The notes under the pieces are model-generated. The model had not been told where the DNA came from. It ran no database searches and worked only from the letters and a program-made list of their open reading frames with translations. A stretch of DNA of 59,570 bases. Source: Minisyncoccota bacterium (GTDB lineage: Bacteria > Verrucomicrobiota > Verrucomicrobiia > Methylacidiphilales > Verrucolacustridaceae). Position 1 is the first letter of the stretch. Each line of letters starts with the position of its first letter. Both the position numbers and the translations under genes were made by a program. The DNA is taken from assembly GCA_030054195.1 (NCBI GenBank), contig JASGCJ010000003.1, positions 36,783 through 96,352 on the forward strand, given 5' to 3'. Below, in pieces: positions 35,367 to 45,281 of the stretch.

Positions 35367-35376
35367 GTACAAGTAC
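35367..35376. promoter_or_regulatory. Possible MarR operator GTACAAGTAC
   Basis: A 10-base inverted repeat with a 2-base centre sits in the 114-bp divergent gap between marR (start 35334) and hppA (start 35449). A weak minus-strand promoter (TTGTAC, 17-nt spacer, GAGTAT) would overlap it. Binding by the local MarR is a guess from position. Confidence 0.3.
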
Positions 35377-35448
35377 TGAAAAATACGTAAAATCGATTCG
35401 AAAAACGTTGCCCGCCCCTCCACGAAGCCTATTTTCCAGCAACTTACT

Positions 35449-37533
35449 ATGACTACATTTATCTTCCAACAAGCACTTCCCTTCAGTCTCGTCGCAGGCC
35501 TAGTCGGCTTAGCTGCTGCCTGGGGACTAATCGCATGGATCAAGGGTCAACCGGATGGCAACGATCGTATGCGCGAAGTCGCAGCCGCCATCCAAGAGGG
35601 TGCCGCCGCATACCTTCACCGCCAACTCCAAGCTGTTTCCGGAATCGCCCTCCTTCTCTTCGCCGCCATTTGCTACTTTAAAAATCTTCCCACAGGCATC
35701 GGCTTCCTCGTTGGTGCCGCCTGCAGCCTGGTCGCCGGTTTCGCCGGCATGCGCATCGCCGTGATGGCAAATGTACGCACCGCCCAAGCCGCCACGATCA
35801 GCCGTACCGCCGCCCTACGCAACGCGTTTAATGGCGGAGCCGTCACCGGCCTGCTCGTCGTCGCCCTCGCCCTTCTCTCGATCGGAACCTTTTATATGAT
35901 CGCCTCGAAATATCTCGGCCTGCGCGCTGCCATCGACAGTCTCACCGGCCTCGCCCTCGGTGCTTCCCTCGTTAGCGTCTTTGCACGTCTGGGAGGCGGC
36001 ATCTACACCAAAGCTGCCGACGTCGGAGCCGACCTCGTGGGCAAAATCGAATCCAAACTCGAAGAAGATGACCCCCGCAATCCCGCCACCATCGCCGACA
36101 ACGTAGGAGATAACGTCGGGGACTGCGCCGGAATGGCCGCAGATGTCTTTGAAACTTACGCCGTCAGCCTGATCGGGTGTGTTCTCGTCGCCTACCTCAC
36201 CGTCTTCGGTGGCGATGGCAAACCCGAACCCGCCGCCCTCAGCTACCCCTTCATCGTGGGCGGAGTCTCTATTCTCTCCGCCATCCTCGGCATCCTCACG
36301 GTCAACTTCGGAAGTGGCAATCCCACCCGCCTCCTAAGCCTCGGCGTCCTCCTCAGTGCCCTCGCCTCGGCCGCCGCCCTTTGGCCCCTCACCCAGATCT
36401 TTTTTCCAAACGGTCTCCGCCACGACGGCCAAATCGCCTCCACTCTTGGTATCTACCTCGCCTCTCTCGTCGGACTCCTCATGACGTTCGTTGTCCTGCT
36501 GATCACGAACTACTACACATCCACCCACTACTCTCCCGTTCGGAATATCGCGAAAGCCTCGGAAACCGGACACGCCACGAACATCATCGCAGGCTTGGCG
36601 ATCGGCTCCCACGCCACGGCTCTCCCCGTCGGCTTCATCGGAATCGCCATCCTCCTCAGCTACCACTTCGCAGGCCTCTACGGCATTGCGATCGCTGTCA
36701 TGGCGATGCTCTCCATGGCCGGAATTGTCATCTCCCTAGATGCCTTCGGACCGATCACGGATAACGCGGGAGGAATCGCGGTGATGTCTGGCATGCCTAA
36801 ATCGATTCGCCAACGGACCGATGAACTCGACGCCGTCGGCAACACCATGAAAGCCGTGACCAAAGGCTACGCCATCGCCTCTGCTGGTCTCGCCTCTCTT
36901 GTTCTTTTCGGAAGCTACGTTCAGGAGCTGAAAGCCCACTTCCTTGCCTTGGGTACAGCTATGCCCAGCCTTGAATTCTCCCTCACCGAACCCAAGGTCA
37001 TTATCGGCCTCTTCATCGGCGGGCTCCTTCCCTTCGTCTTCACTGCCCGCTCGATGGATGCCGTCGGCGTTGCCGCGGGTGCCGTCGTCCGTGAAGTTCG
37101 GCGCCAACTCGCCGCCAAACCGGGAATCCTCCTCGGCAATGATAAGCCCGATTATGGAACCTGCGTCGATATCGTGACACGGGCCGCTCTCCGCCAAATG
37201 ATCATCCCCGCCCTCCTTCCCGTCGCCTTTGTCGTCGCTGTTGCCGCCATTCCGGGCCTCGGACCCGTTGTGCTCGGAGGCGTTCTCGTCGGCACCATCG
37301 TCACCGGACTTTTTGTCGCCATCGCAATGACCTCCTCCGGCGGCGCTTGGGACAACGCAAAAAAATATATCGAAGAAGGCAACTGTGGCGGCAAAGGTTC
37401 CCTTGCCCACGCCGCCGCCGTGACCGGCGATACCGTCGGCGATCCCTACAAGGACACGGCTGGCCCCGCCATCAATCCGATGATCAAAGTCGTCAACATC
37501 GTCGCCATCCTCATCATCCCCATTTTCTTTTAA
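35449..37533 (+). CDS. hppA: Membrane-bound proton-translocating pyrophosphatase (K+-independent type)
   Basis: This integral membrane enzyme couples pyrophosphate hydrolysis to proton pumping. The 694 residues have about 16 hydrophobic segments. [22 protein letters not shown] and [22 protein letters not shown] form the pyrophosphate/Mg site, and the end has [20 protein letters not shown]. The diagnostic residues in [17 protein letters not shown] are K468 and T471. K+-dependent members have Ala at the first position, so this one should work without K+ and move protons. It ends convergently with cstA, the stops sharing bases. Confidence 0.95.
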   Translation: MTTFIFQQALPFSLVAGLVGLAAAWGLIAWIKGQPDGNDRMREVAAAIQEGAAAYLHRQLQAVSGIALLLFAAICYFKNLPTGIGFLVGAACSLVAGFAGMRIAVMANVRTAQAATISRTAALRNAFNGGAVTGLLVVALALLSIGTFYMIASKYLGLRAAIDSLTGLALGASLVSVFARLGGGIYTKAADVGADLVGKIESKLEEDDPRNPATIADNVGDNVGDCAGMAADVFETYAVSLIGCVLVAYLTVFGGDGKPEPAALSYPFIVGGVSILSAILGILTVNFGSGNPTRLLSLGVLLSALASAAALWPLTQIFFPNGLRHDGQIASTLGIYLASLVGLLMTFVVLLITNYYTSTHYSPVRNIAKASETGHATNIIAGLAIGSHATALPVGFIGIAILLSYHFAGLYGIAIAVMAMLSMAGIVISLDAFGPITDNAGGIAVMSGMPKSIRQRTDELDAVGNTMKAVTKGYAIASAGLASLVLFGSYVQELKAHFLALGTAMPSLEFSLTEPKVIIGLFIGGLLPFVFTARSMDAVGVAAGAVVREVRRQLAAKPGILLGNDKPDYGTCVDIVTRAALRQMIIPALLPVAFVVAVAAIPGLGPVVLGGVLVGTIVTGLFVAIAMTSSGGAWDNAKKYIEEGNCGGKGSLAHAAAVTGDTVGDPYKDTAGPAINPMIKVVNIVAILIIPIFF

Positions 37534-39542
37534 GCGACCGCCACCACTCCTTCCTCTTTCACCGGGGGAACGCTCCCGCCCCGCCAGTATCTCCAGCAGA
37601 TTCTTCCGCAAGCCGCCACGATCAACACCACCAGCAGTAAAAAGAATCCCGTCACACCGGCATTCGTCGCCTGTGCTATCGCCAACTTACCCTGACCCGC
37701 CTTCTCTGCCTGTTCCCAACCAGCCAAAAAACCCAGCCGCGGATCTGCACTGAAAATCTTCAGCCAGCCAGCGGAAAACGTAACAACCACCAGCCATACC
37801 AGCGGCAACAACGTCACCCATGCAAACTTCGCTCGCCCCATCTTGATCAACACGGTCGTCGCCAGACTTAGCGCCATCACAGCGAGAAGCTGGTTCGCCA
37901 CACCGAAAATCGGCCAAAGACTGTTGATTCCTCCCTGCGGATCCATCACACCCTGATACAAAAACCAACCCCACCCTCCGACAAAGAGAACGCTCCCCAA
38001 TGCACTTCCCGCGATCGATCGGACTTCCCCTAAAGGTTTCCAAAGCCACCCCAAAACCTCTTGCACTAAAAACCGCCCGATCCGTGTCCCCGCATCAATC
38101 GTTGTTAAAATAAATAAGGCCTCGAACATGATCGCAAAGTGATACCACAACGCCATCACGCCTCCCCCCGCCTGTCCGACCGACTTCGCAAAAATCTGTG
38201 CCATCCCGACTGCAAAGGTCGGCGCCCCCCCCGTACGCCCAATCATTGTACTTTCTCCTACCGACTTTGCTAAATCCGCCATCTGCTGTTCCGTCACGGG
38301 AAATCCCAGCGCCGTAATCTTTTCCACGACCGCTGCCGGTTCTCCCCGCAAATTGATCGCAAAATATTCTCCCGCAGGCATCGAACACGCCGCCACCAGA
38401 GCCAAAACACCCACACACATCTCAGTGATCATCGCCCCATATCCCACCATCCGAATGTCCGCCTCGCTCGCCAACAACTTCGGCGTTGTCCCCGAGGCCA
38501 CCAGACAGTGGAAACCGCTCACCGCCCCGCATGCGATCGTGATAAAACAAAAGGGGAAAACCGGTCCAGCAAAGACCGGCCCGCTACCATCAATGAATCG
38601 CGTTAACGCAGGCATCTGCAACTGCGGAGCTAAAATCGCAACTACCACCCCCAACGCCGCTACCGTTCCGATTTTTAAAAAGGAGCTCAGATAATCTCGG
38701 GGCGCCAGCAACAGCCAGATCGGGAGAATGCTCGCCGTCAGCCCGTATCCCATGATCGACCACGCCAACGTCGACGCTTCCCACGTGAACATCTTTGCCA
38801 AAACCGGTGTCTCCGCCGCCCACTTTCCCGCCCAAACACACCCGACCAGTCCCAAAACCCCCAACACCGTCACCCAAGCCGTCCTTGCCCCTCCGGCCCC
38901 CCTCATTCCCAACCCCATCGCCAGCGCCAAAGGCATCGTCAACACGATGGTGAATAGTCCCCAAGGGCTCTCGGCCAAGGCCCTCACTACTACCAAAGCC
39001 AATACCGCCATCAGGATTGTGATAATTCCTAATAAACCGATCACCGCGAGCGTCCCCGCCACTGGCCCCACTTCCTCACGCAGCATCTGCCCAACCGATT
39101 TCCCGCCCCTCCGCACACTCAGCCACAACGTGATACTGTCATGAACCGCCCCCCCCAGAACCGCTCCGATCAGAATCCACAATAACCCCGGCAAATACCC
39201 AAACTGCGCCGCCAACACAGGCCCAACAAGCGGACCCGGCCCCGCAATCGCCGCAAAGTGATGCCCAAAAACCACCCACCGGTTCGTCTTAACGAAATCT
39301 CGCCCATCTGCACACCGCTCCGCAGGAGTAACCCGCTTCGGGTCAATCGTTAACACCGTGGCCATCAGCCACGCGCTGTGAAAACGATAGCCAATCGCAT
39401 AAACACACCCCGTGGCTACGACCAACCAAAGCGCATTGACCGGCTCTCCCCGTTCCCAAGATACCACCCCCAACGCCCCCGCCCCCACCAAAGCAATCAG
39501 TCCCCAACCCATCCGCCCCCAAATGCCCAAAGATCGTTTCAT
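37530..39542 (-). CDS. cstA: CstA-family carbon-starvation transporter
   Basis: The 670-residue protein has many transmembrane segments and the CstA markers [51 protein letters not shown] and [19 protein letters not shown]. CstA and its relatives import peptides or pyruvate when carbon is scarce. Its stop codon (37530-37532) shares bases with the hppA stop (37531-37533) in the palindrome TTAA, so the two messages overlap at their ends. Confidence 0.95.
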   Translation of the reverse strand: MKRSLGIWGRMGWGLIALVGAGALGVVSWERGEPVNALWLVVATGCVYAIGYRFHSAWLMATVLTIDPKRVTPAERCADGRDFVKTNRWVVFGHHFAAIAGPGPLVGPVLAAQFGYLPGLLWILIGAVLGGAVHDSITLWLSVRRGGKSVGQMLREEVGPVAGTLAVIGLLGIITILMAVLALVVVRALAESPWGLFTIVLTMPLALAMGLGMRGAGGARTAWVTVLGVLGLVGCVWAGKWAAETPVLAKMFTWEASTLAWSIMGYGLTASILPIWLLLAPRDYLSSFLKIGTVAALGVVVAILAPQLQMPALTRFIDGSGPVFAGPVFPFCFITIACGAVSGFHCLVASGTTPKLLASEADIRMVGYGAMITEMCVGVLALVAACSMPAGEYFAINLRGEPAAVVEKITALGFPVTEQQMADLAKSVGESTMIGRTGGAPTFAVGMAQIFAKSVGQAGGGVMALWYHFAIMFEALFILTTIDAGTRIGRFLVQEVLGWLWKPLGEVRSIAGSALGSVLFVGGWGWFLYQGVMDPQGGINSLWPIFGVANQLLAVMALSLATTVLIKMGRAKFAWVTLLPLVWLVVVTFSAGWLKIFSADPRLGFLAGWEQAEKAGQGKLAIAQATNAGVTGFFLLLVVLIVAACGRICWRYWRGGSVPPVKEEGVVAVA

Positions 39543-39625
39543 CCTCCTTGGATTAGCAGATCAGTTGTTCACGACCAGCCCTTCATCCGACTTGCTCGCC
39601 CTGCCAATTTCTTTAATCAAAAAGT

Positions 39626-39994
39626 ATGAAACAGATCCTTACCGTCTTGGCACTTCTCCTGTCCCTTTTCGTGGTTTTGCCAGATTCCTTTTCGCAAACC
39701 TCGTCCCGCACCTCCACTTCCCAGAAAAAATCAAAAAAATCCAGTTCCGAGTCAGAGCCTTGGTGCAACGTCACTCTTCTTTTGGATCGCCCCGAAAAAC
39801 CCTACGAAGTCATCGGCCTGGTCAGTGCTCCTCAGATCTTTCTTTGGGATGATGAGGATTCGATGAAGGAATCCCTACAAAAACAGGCTTGGAAGATGAA
39901 AGCCGATGCCGTGATTCTCGACCGCGTTGACACCAGCTTCCGTTTCACTGGCCCAGCCGGTGGCGCCAACGGTCGCGCGATCCGCTACAAATAA
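39626..39994 (+). CDS. Small exported protein of unknown function
   Basis: The 122-residue protein has a signal peptide (residues 1-23, MKQILTVLALLLSLFVVLP) and a Ser/Lys-rich linker. A compact domain follows, with strands WCNVTLLLDRPEKPYEVIGLVS and a helix ESLQKQAWKMKADAVILD. This strand-helix layout, with the phrase ADAVI, recalls small envelope proteins that sense or bind metals or stress. I cannot name a family. It stands alone between divergent cstA and convergent mqnC. Confidence 0.7.
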   Translation: MKQILTVLALLLSLFVVLPDSFSQTSSRTSTSQKKSKKSSSESEPWCNVTLLLDRPEKPYEVIGLVSAPQIFLWDDEDSMKESLQKQAWKMKADAVILDRVDTSFRFTGPAGGANGRAIRYK

Positions 39995-40010
39995 GTCGGC
40001 TACTCGGTCG

Positions 40011-41108
40011 TTACGCCAGCAACCCGGTGGCCGGAGCATCGACCAATTGGTACTCGTTGTTTCTTTGCCTCGGCTCATATCCCGCTTGAACGATCAATCG
40101 CCGCATTTCTTCCAAACTCAACCGGAAACTGGTTCCCGCACTCGAAACCACATTCTCCTCCATCATCAAACTTCCAAAATCGTTCGCCCCGAATTGTAAC
40201 GCCACCTGACCCATCGCCGGTCCTTGCGTGACCCAGCTCGACTGCACATTCGGAATATTATCGAGGAAGATCCGCGACAACGCCTGCATCCGGAGATACT
40301 CGTGGGATCCCGTCTTTTCCGCTTTAAGAACGGTGTGTTCCGGCTGAAACGTCCAGCAGATGAATGCGGTGAATCCCCCCGTCCGATCCTGCAGATCCCT
40401 CAGCCGCCCCAAATGCTCAATTCTTTCCTCCGGAGTCTCCACATGCCCAAACATCATCGTCGCACTGGACCTCATTCCCATTCCGTGGGCGATCTCCATC
40501 ACCTTGAGCCAAGCATCTGTTCCGCACTTCCTCGGAGCAATCTTTTGCCTCACCCGATCCACCAAAATCTCTGCCCCGCCCCCCGGAATGCTGCCTAAAC
40601 CCGCTTCCCGAAACTTCCCGATCACCTTCTCCAGACTCATCCCAAACACTTCGGCAAAATGATTGAACTCGGGCGGGGAAAACCCGTGGACATTCACCTG
40701 TGGATATTTCCCGCGTAGATGTCGCAACAAATCCAAGTACCACTCCAGACCTAGCTTGGGATGATGCCCCCCTTGGAGTAGGATCTGGTTCCCTCCCACG
40801 GCCACCAACTCATCAATCTTCTGGTCGATCTGCTCCTGGCTCAGCACATAGTGATCCGCATCCTTCTCCGTTCGATAGAATGCGCAGAACTTGCAGTATA
40901 CATCACACACGTTCGTGTAGTTGATGTTCCGATCGACCATATAGGTCACCACCTCTTTCCCTTTTCCGTCGTAATCTTTTCCCTTTGCTAAATTCCTGCG
41001 CGTATTCGCAGCTTCCCCCAGCTTCGCCAAGGGCCAACGATAGATTTCTGCAGCTTCTTCCGCCGTAATTCTCTCCCCACACAAAACCTTGGCTTCGAAT
41101 CCACTCAT
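40011..41108 (-). CDS. mqnC: Dehypoxanthine futalosine cyclase (radical SAM)
   Basis: MqnC cyclises dehypoxanthine futalosine in the alternative (futalosine) menaquinone pathway. The 365 residues carry the radical-SAM cluster C68-x3-C72-x2-C75 (NVCDVYCKFCAFYR). They also carry QILLQGGHHPKLGLEWY, GLGSIPGGGAEILVDRVR and the C-terminal AGTSFRLSLEEMRRLI. It implies that menaquinone is the respiratory quinone and that other mqn genes lie elsewhere. It is the last gene of the long minus-strand run. Confidence 0.95.
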   Translation of the reverse strand: MSGFEAKVLCGERITAEEAAEIYRWPLAKLGEAANTRRNLAKGKDYDGKGKEVVTYMVDRNINYTNVCDVYCKFCAFYRTEKDADHYVLSQEQIDQKIDELVAVGGNQILLQGGHHPKLGLEWYLDLLRHLRGKYPQVNVHGFSPPEFNHFAEVFGMSLEKVIGKFREAGLGSIPGGGAEILVDRVRQKIAPRKCGTDAWLKVMEIAHGMGMRSSATMMFGHVETPEERIEHLGRLRDLQDRTGGFTAFICWTFQPEHTVLKAEKTGSHEYLRMQALSRIFLDNIPNVQSSWVTQGPAMGQVALQFGANDFGSLMMEENVVSSAGTSFRLSLEEMRRLIVQAGYEPRQRNNEYQLVDAPATGLLA

Positions 41109-41120
41109 TCCCGGGCCAAA

Positions 41121-41576
41121 CTATCTCGAGATATCGCCTTGCCCCAGCAACTTGAATCCACCTCGCCCCAATACTTGTGCCCCCAACTCATTGTCATCCA
41201 GATTTAGGCACAGCGCAGGCCTCGCTTCCGGTCGCACCAGAAAAGCAAACGTCGTCAGAATGTTAATTTCCGCCTCCAGTAAAGAGGAGAGCACCTTTGG
41301 CAGCTCGGTCGCCGCCCCCAACTCCACCGCCACCACCGACGATTCAGTGTGCGCCACCGCCTGCTCATGAAAAATTGCCCGCGCCTGATCTGGATCATCC
41401 ACCACCATCCGTACAATCGAACTGTCCGTGGTATCGAGGATCGTCAGAGCTACTACGTGGACCTGTCGGCTGTGCAAAATCCGAATCAGTTCCAACAACC
41501 TTCCCGCTTTGTTTGCTAAAAAGATCGAGAATTGCCGGACGGGATCCGCTTGGTTTTTTTGAGTAGCCACGCTCAT
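41121..41576 (-). CDS. Double ACT-domain protein
   Basis: The 151 residues form two ACT domains: about 14-80 (FSIFLANKAGRLLELIRILH) and 82-145 (VAVELGAATELPKVLSSLLEAEINILTT). ACT pairs bind amino acids and often regulate amino-acid enzymes. No catalytic domain is attached, so this is a free-standing sensor. It lies 22 nt after the oxidoreductase gene and 12 nt before mqnC. Its partner is unknown; the aminotransferase and AsnC/Lrp regulator upstream make an amino-acid link plausible. Confidence 0.85.
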   Translation of the reverse strand: MSVATQKNQADPVRQFSIFLANKAGRLLELIRILHSRQVHVVALTILDTTDSSIVRMVVDDPDQARAIFHEQAVAHTESSVVAVELGAATELPKVLSSLLEAEINILTTFAFLVRPEARPALCLNLDDNELGAQVLGRGGFKLLGQGDISR

Positions 41577-41598
41577 GCAATGATCCTACTCCCTCTCC

Positions 41599-43146
41599 TC
41601 AGCCCCGCCAACCCAGGATCACTTTCGCCGTGTTTCGTCCGCTGGCTCCAAAAACCCCTCCTCCGGGATGGGTACTTGCCCCCGTTAGATACAAATTCTT
41701 CATCGGAGCCCGATAACAGGATATTTCGGGCAAAGGACGAAACATGAACATCTGATCCAAGCTCATCTCAAAGTGCATCACGTTCCCCCGCAGTAATCCC
41801 AGGTCTCGCTCCAGATCCAGCGGCGTCTGAATATATCTTCCGATCATCTTTCCCTTCATGTTCGGTGCATACTGACACACCAGATCGTACAGCTTATCCG
41901 CCTCCCGCTCCCGAATCTCATCCCACGTCTCCCCATTCCGCAGCTCATAGCTGTGATACTGCGCCCAAGTAAATAAGGTGTGCTTTCCCTTCGGCGCCAA
42001 AGTCGGATCGATCGCGGAAAACGTCATCGCTACTACGCTCGGATTCGCCGGAGGTTGATAACCCAGATAATCCCGATAGCTGCTCTCCAACATTGCCCGA
42101 TCCCGGCACAGCAACTGCATTCCCGAATGATACTCCCGCGCCTGAAGACCGCTTTCCACCATCCGCCCGTACACTGGCAGCTCTTCCACCGCATGCCTCA
42201 CCACCATCCCAAATCCATTTCCAATCCGTGCTTTCTCCATCCGCCCCGCTAACTCCTTCGGCCCATCTTTCAGAAGATTGCAGAAAAAGGTTTTTAAGTG
42301 ACATGCCGCTACCACTTTCTCCGTTTGGAAAACCATCCCCCCAGCCTCGACCTCCCAGCCTCGCCCACTTTTTCTTACCTCCTCCACAGGCTTTCCTAAA
42401 AAGAGTTCTCCCCCGTGCCGTTCTAGGCACTTCACCAAAGCCGTCGCCAAAGACCCACTTCCCCCTTTGGCTCGCTTCGCCCCACACTTATGGATCATCG
42501 CATTCCATCCGAACATGTCCCCGCTCGCCACCTCCCCCGGAGCTGGCCCACTCTGTGCAGAAAGCCAAAGCATCGCCGTTCGCAGGTGCTCGTTTTCAAA
42601 GGTCTCTTGAATCACCTCCCCATACGGCGCCATCAGCTGCCGGGCCGTGTCCAAACTGGACCAGAGCCGACGCGACTTCGGCCGGAACAGATTTCTCTTT
42701 AAAATTGTTCCAAACAGCCGGCCGGGTGAAGGCGGTGCCAAAAAAGTCTCAAAAACCCCCTCGTTCAACTCCGTCCAACGCTCCACATATTTGCGATACG
42801 CCTCCGCATCACGCGGACTAAACTCCGCAATGCTCTGACAAGTTTTCTCAACAGATCGATGAAACGAAATTCCGCGGCCCGTTCCCTCAACGGGATAATA
42901 AGCCCACGGATCCATCTCAATATACTCCAGCCCTTCTCTCGCCAAATTCAGCTCCGCAAGAACGGGAGTCAGATGAATCATGATGTGGACCGAAGAACCC
43001 ACATCAAACCGAAAGCCTGGCACCAGATCCTCCCGGGTACACACCGCACCTCCGGGTAAGTCCCGACGCTCCACCACGGCCACCTTCAATCCCGCCTTCG
43101 CCAGATAGCAGGCGCAGATCAGGCCATTGTGTCCCGCCCCCACCAC
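41599..43146 (-). CDS. CrtI/phytoene-desaturase-like FAD-dependent oxidoreductase
   Basis: The 515-residue protein (from a GTG at 43146) has the Rossmann FAD motif VVGAGHNGLICACYLAKAGL, with VVERRDLPGGAVCTRE after it. It ends YLTGASTHPGGGVFGASGRN, the C-terminal flavin motif of the CrtI/amine-oxidase group. Substrates of this broad group include carotenoids and related polyenes; none can be assigned here. The conserved first strand YDIVVVGAG begins upstream of any ATG/GTG/TTG and directly after the aminotransferase stop, in the same frame. This start problem is discussed in the findings. Confidence 0.88.
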   Translation of the reverse strand: MVGAGHNGLICACYLAKAGLKVAVVERRDLPGGAVCTREDLVPGFRFDVGSSVHIMIHLTPVLAELNLAREGLEYIEMDPWAYYPVEGTGRGISFHRSVEKTCQSIAEFSPRDAEAYRKYVERWTELNEGVFETFLAPPSPGRLFGTILKRNLFRPKSRRLWSSLDTARQLMAPYGEVIQETFENEHLRTAMLWLSAQSGPAPGEVASGDMFGWNAMIHKCGAKRAKGGSGSLATALVKCLERHGGELFLGKPVEEVRKSGRGWEVEAGGMVFQTEKVVAACHLKTFFCNLLKDGPKELAGRMEKARIGNGFGMVVRHAVEELPVYGRMVESGLQAREYHSGMQLLCRDRAMLESSYRDYLGYQPPANPSVVAMTFSAIDPTLAPKGKHTLFTWAQYHSYELRNGETWDEIREREADKLYDLVCQYAPNMKGKMIGRYIQTPLDLERDLGLLRGNVMHFEMSLDQMFMFRPLPEISCYRAPMKNLYLTGASTHPGGGVFGASGRNTAKVILGWRG

Positions 43147-43170
43147 GACAATGTCGTACGCCAGAAAGAA

Positions 43171-44361
43171 TTACCTCGCAGCCACCAAGCGCCGCTCACC
43201 CAATTTCTTCACAAAGCGCCCGATTCTCTCCGCCGCAACCTCGATCCGATCCAAAGCGGTCGCATAGCTACAACGCACAAAACCTTCTCCACCCGGGCCG
43301 AACGCCTCTCCTGGCACCACCGCCACCTTCTCCTCATCCAACAGCTGCAAGGCAAACTCTCTGGAGGTCAGCCCCGTACTTCGAATATCCACAAAAAGAT
43401 AAAAAGCCCCTGCTGGATTGGTCGGTTTTAACCCAGCCTCCTCCAGCTTTCTTCTGAGAAAGTCTCTCCTCATCTGATAGCTCTCCCGGGCTTCCCGAGT
43501 CGTCACCTCGGCTCCACGGAGCGCCTCCGCAGCCGCCTCTTGGCTAAGCGTGGGAGCACACAAAATCGCGTACTGGTGAATCTTCATCATCGCCTCAATC
43601 AAGGGGGCCGGAGCGCATGCATAGCCGATTCGAAACCCAGTCATCGCAAATGCCTTACTCAAGCCGTGCAGAAGAATCGTCCGCTCCCTCATCCCCGGGC
43701 GCGTGACAATCGATTCATGCTTCGTCTCATACGTCAGCTCTGCATAGATCTCATCACTAATGACCAGCAGGTTGTTCTCCACGCACACCTTGGCCAAAGC
43801 ATTCAACTCGCGACCACTCAACACTGCCCCTGTCGGATTCGTCGGAAAATTCAGCAGCAAAACTTTTGCCCCCTTCGCCGCCTCAGCCACGGCCTTCGGA
43901 TCCAACCGAAACCCATCTTCCGCTCTTGTCCGAATCGCCCGACCCTTCGCATGAGCCAAAGTGATCGACGGCGCGTACGAAACATAACACGGCTCATGAT
44001 ACAAAACTGTCTCGCCCGGATTTAAAACAGCCCGCAACGCCAAGTCGATCGCCTCACTCACCCCCACCGTAACTAAGATTTCATTTTCCGGATTATACCG
44101 CTCCCCAAAAATATTTTCCACGTACGTAGCCACCTCATTTCTCAATTTAAGACTGCCTGAGTTCGAGGTGTAGCCCGTCCGCCCGTGCTCTAAGGAGTAA
44201 ATCGCAGCCTCCCGCACCGCCCAAGGCGCGGACACGTCTGGCTCCCCGATTCCAAGCGAGATCACATCCCCTCGCTTCTGCACAATCTCAAAGAAATCCC
44301 GAATCCCCGATCGTGGAATTCCTTTTACATGATCGGCGAGAAATTCTCCCCCGCTCTTCAC
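43171..44361 (-). CDS. Class I/II PLP-dependent aminotransferase
   Basis: The 396-residue enzyme shows the fold-type I pattern: SLGIGEPDVSAPWAVREAA, GYTSNSGSLKLRNEVA and LLLNFPTNPTGAV, then ISDEIYAELTYE, and the PLP Lys K236 in LLHGLSKAFAMTGFRIGYA. FVRCSYATALDRIEVAAERI closes the active site. It is similar to aspartate or alanine aminotransferases of the MalY/AspC type; the exact substrate is not readable. It begins at a GTG overlapping the AsnC stop. Transaminase next to an Lrp-type regulator suggests amino-acid-responsive control. Confidence 0.92.
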   Translation of the reverse strand: MKSGGEFLADHVKGIPRSGIRDFFEIVQKRGDVISLGIGEPDVSAPWAVREAAIYSLEHGRTGYTSNSGSLKLRNEVATYVENIFGERYNPENEILVTVGVSEAIDLALRAVLNPGETVLYHEPCYVSYAPSITLAHAKGRAIRTRAEDGFRLDPKAVAEAAKGAKVLLLNFPTNPTGAVLSGRELNALAKVCVENNLLVISDEIYAELTYETKHESIVTRPGMRERTILLHGLSKAFAMTGFRIGYACAPAPLIEAMMKIHQYAILCAPTLSQEAAAEALRGAEVTTREARESYQMRRDFLRRKLEEAGLKPTNPAGAFYLFVDIRSTGLTSREFALQLLDEEKVAVVPGEAFGPGGEGFVRCSYATALDRIEVAAERIGRFVKKLGERRLVAAR

Positions 44362-44837
44362 GGTGAGATCGAGAGTCTCTCCGCCTTGTCATCCTGGAGA
44401 AACAGAACTCCCGCCTCCTTGTACGTTTTCAGCTGAAAGTGAGTCGCTGTTGAAATCACCCCCTGAATGGTGGACAGCTTTTCCGCCACAAAACCTGCAA
44501 CACGTTTCAGATCCGATCCCTCGACCACAATCAGCAGGTCATATCCCCCGCTCATGAGCTGGCAGGAAACCACCTCTGGATATCGCGCAACTCGGGCGGC
44601 AATCCGATCAAATCCCCCATCCCTCTCAGGCGTGATTTTTACCTCAATCACCGCGCGAACACCCCCATGCCCTGTTTTGTCCGAATCCAAAATAGCTTGG
44701 TAACCCAGAATCACTCGGTCCGATTCAAAACGACGCACTGCCTTTTCCACCTCAGACTCCGATTTGCCCGTAAGTTTGGCCAGCTCAGCCGTGGGCAAAC
44801 GCCCCCGCTCTTTCAAAATTTGTAGGAGAGGATCCAT
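44358..44837 (-). CDS. Lrp/AsnC-family transcriptional regulator
   Basis: The 159-residue protein has an N-terminal winged helix (LLQILKERGRLPTAELAKLTG, ESEVEKAVRRFESDRVILGY) and a C-terminal RAM ligand-binding domain. The latter has VRAVIEVKI, ARYPEVVSCQLMSGGYDLLIVVEG and STIQGVISTATHFQL. Ligands are usually amino acids. It overlaps the aminotransferase gene by 4 nt and is likely to control it. Confidence 0.93.
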   Translation of the reverse strand: MDPLLQILKERGRLPTAELAKLTGKSESEVEKAVRRFESDRVILGYQAILDSDKTGHGGVRAVIEVKITPERDGGFDRIAARVARYPEVVSCQLMSGGYDLLIVVEGSDLKRVAGFVAEKLSTIQGVISTATHFQLKTYKEAGVLFLQDDKAERLSISP

Positions 44838-44871
44838 GGCAGACCTCAGTTTTTTCCCCTTACGAAGGGAC

Positions 44872-45261
44872 TTAAGGGACGAGGAAAATCTTACCCGTGT
44901 ACGGGCACTTCACTTCTGTTCCAGGTGCAAAACCCTTCACATCCACCAAGCCCGCATAAGGCGCATACGGGCTTCGCACCATTCCTGTCTTACCGGAAAC
45001 TTTTTCCCCCTTAGGATAACTGGCTTTCGTAGGAGTGCTCTTCTCCGCGGTTTCAGGCGGAGTCCAAGGCTTCTTCTCCTCACTCCCAGCTGTATGTGGT
45101 TTCGAAGCTGAGGAACTCTCCGCAGGAGTATCACTCGCTGCAGGTGTCGTCGTATCTCCATAGGTCGTCGTTACGTCTTCCGCATCGCCAGGAACGGTGC
45201 AACCCGTCCAAACAAAGGCGACGCCAAGGCAACCCAACCATGCAATCCATCGAAAATTCAT
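44872..45261 (-). CDS. Small lipoprotein with a Pro/Ser/Thr-rich linker
   Basis: From the ATG at 45261 the protein has 129 residues. A lipobox FVWTGC gives a lipidated Cys about residue 21, followed by a long low-complexity Thr/Pro/Ser/Glu linker (about 25-85). The C-terminal domain of about 40 residues reads [20 protein letters not shown], then [15 protein letters not shown], and looks compact and conserved. An alternative GTG start at 45285 would put 8 extra residues before the signal and overlap the upstream GH57 stop. Function unknown; probably an envelope anchor. Confidence 0.75.
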   Translation of the reverse strand: MNFRWIAWLGCLGVAFVWTGCTVPGDAEDVTTTYGDTTTPAASDTPAESSSASKPHTAGSEEKKPWTPPETAEKSTPTKASYPKGEKVSGKTGMVRSPYAPYAGLVDVKGFAPGTEVKCPYTGKIFLVP

Positions 45262-45281
45262 ATTTTGTAAGCGTATCACAG

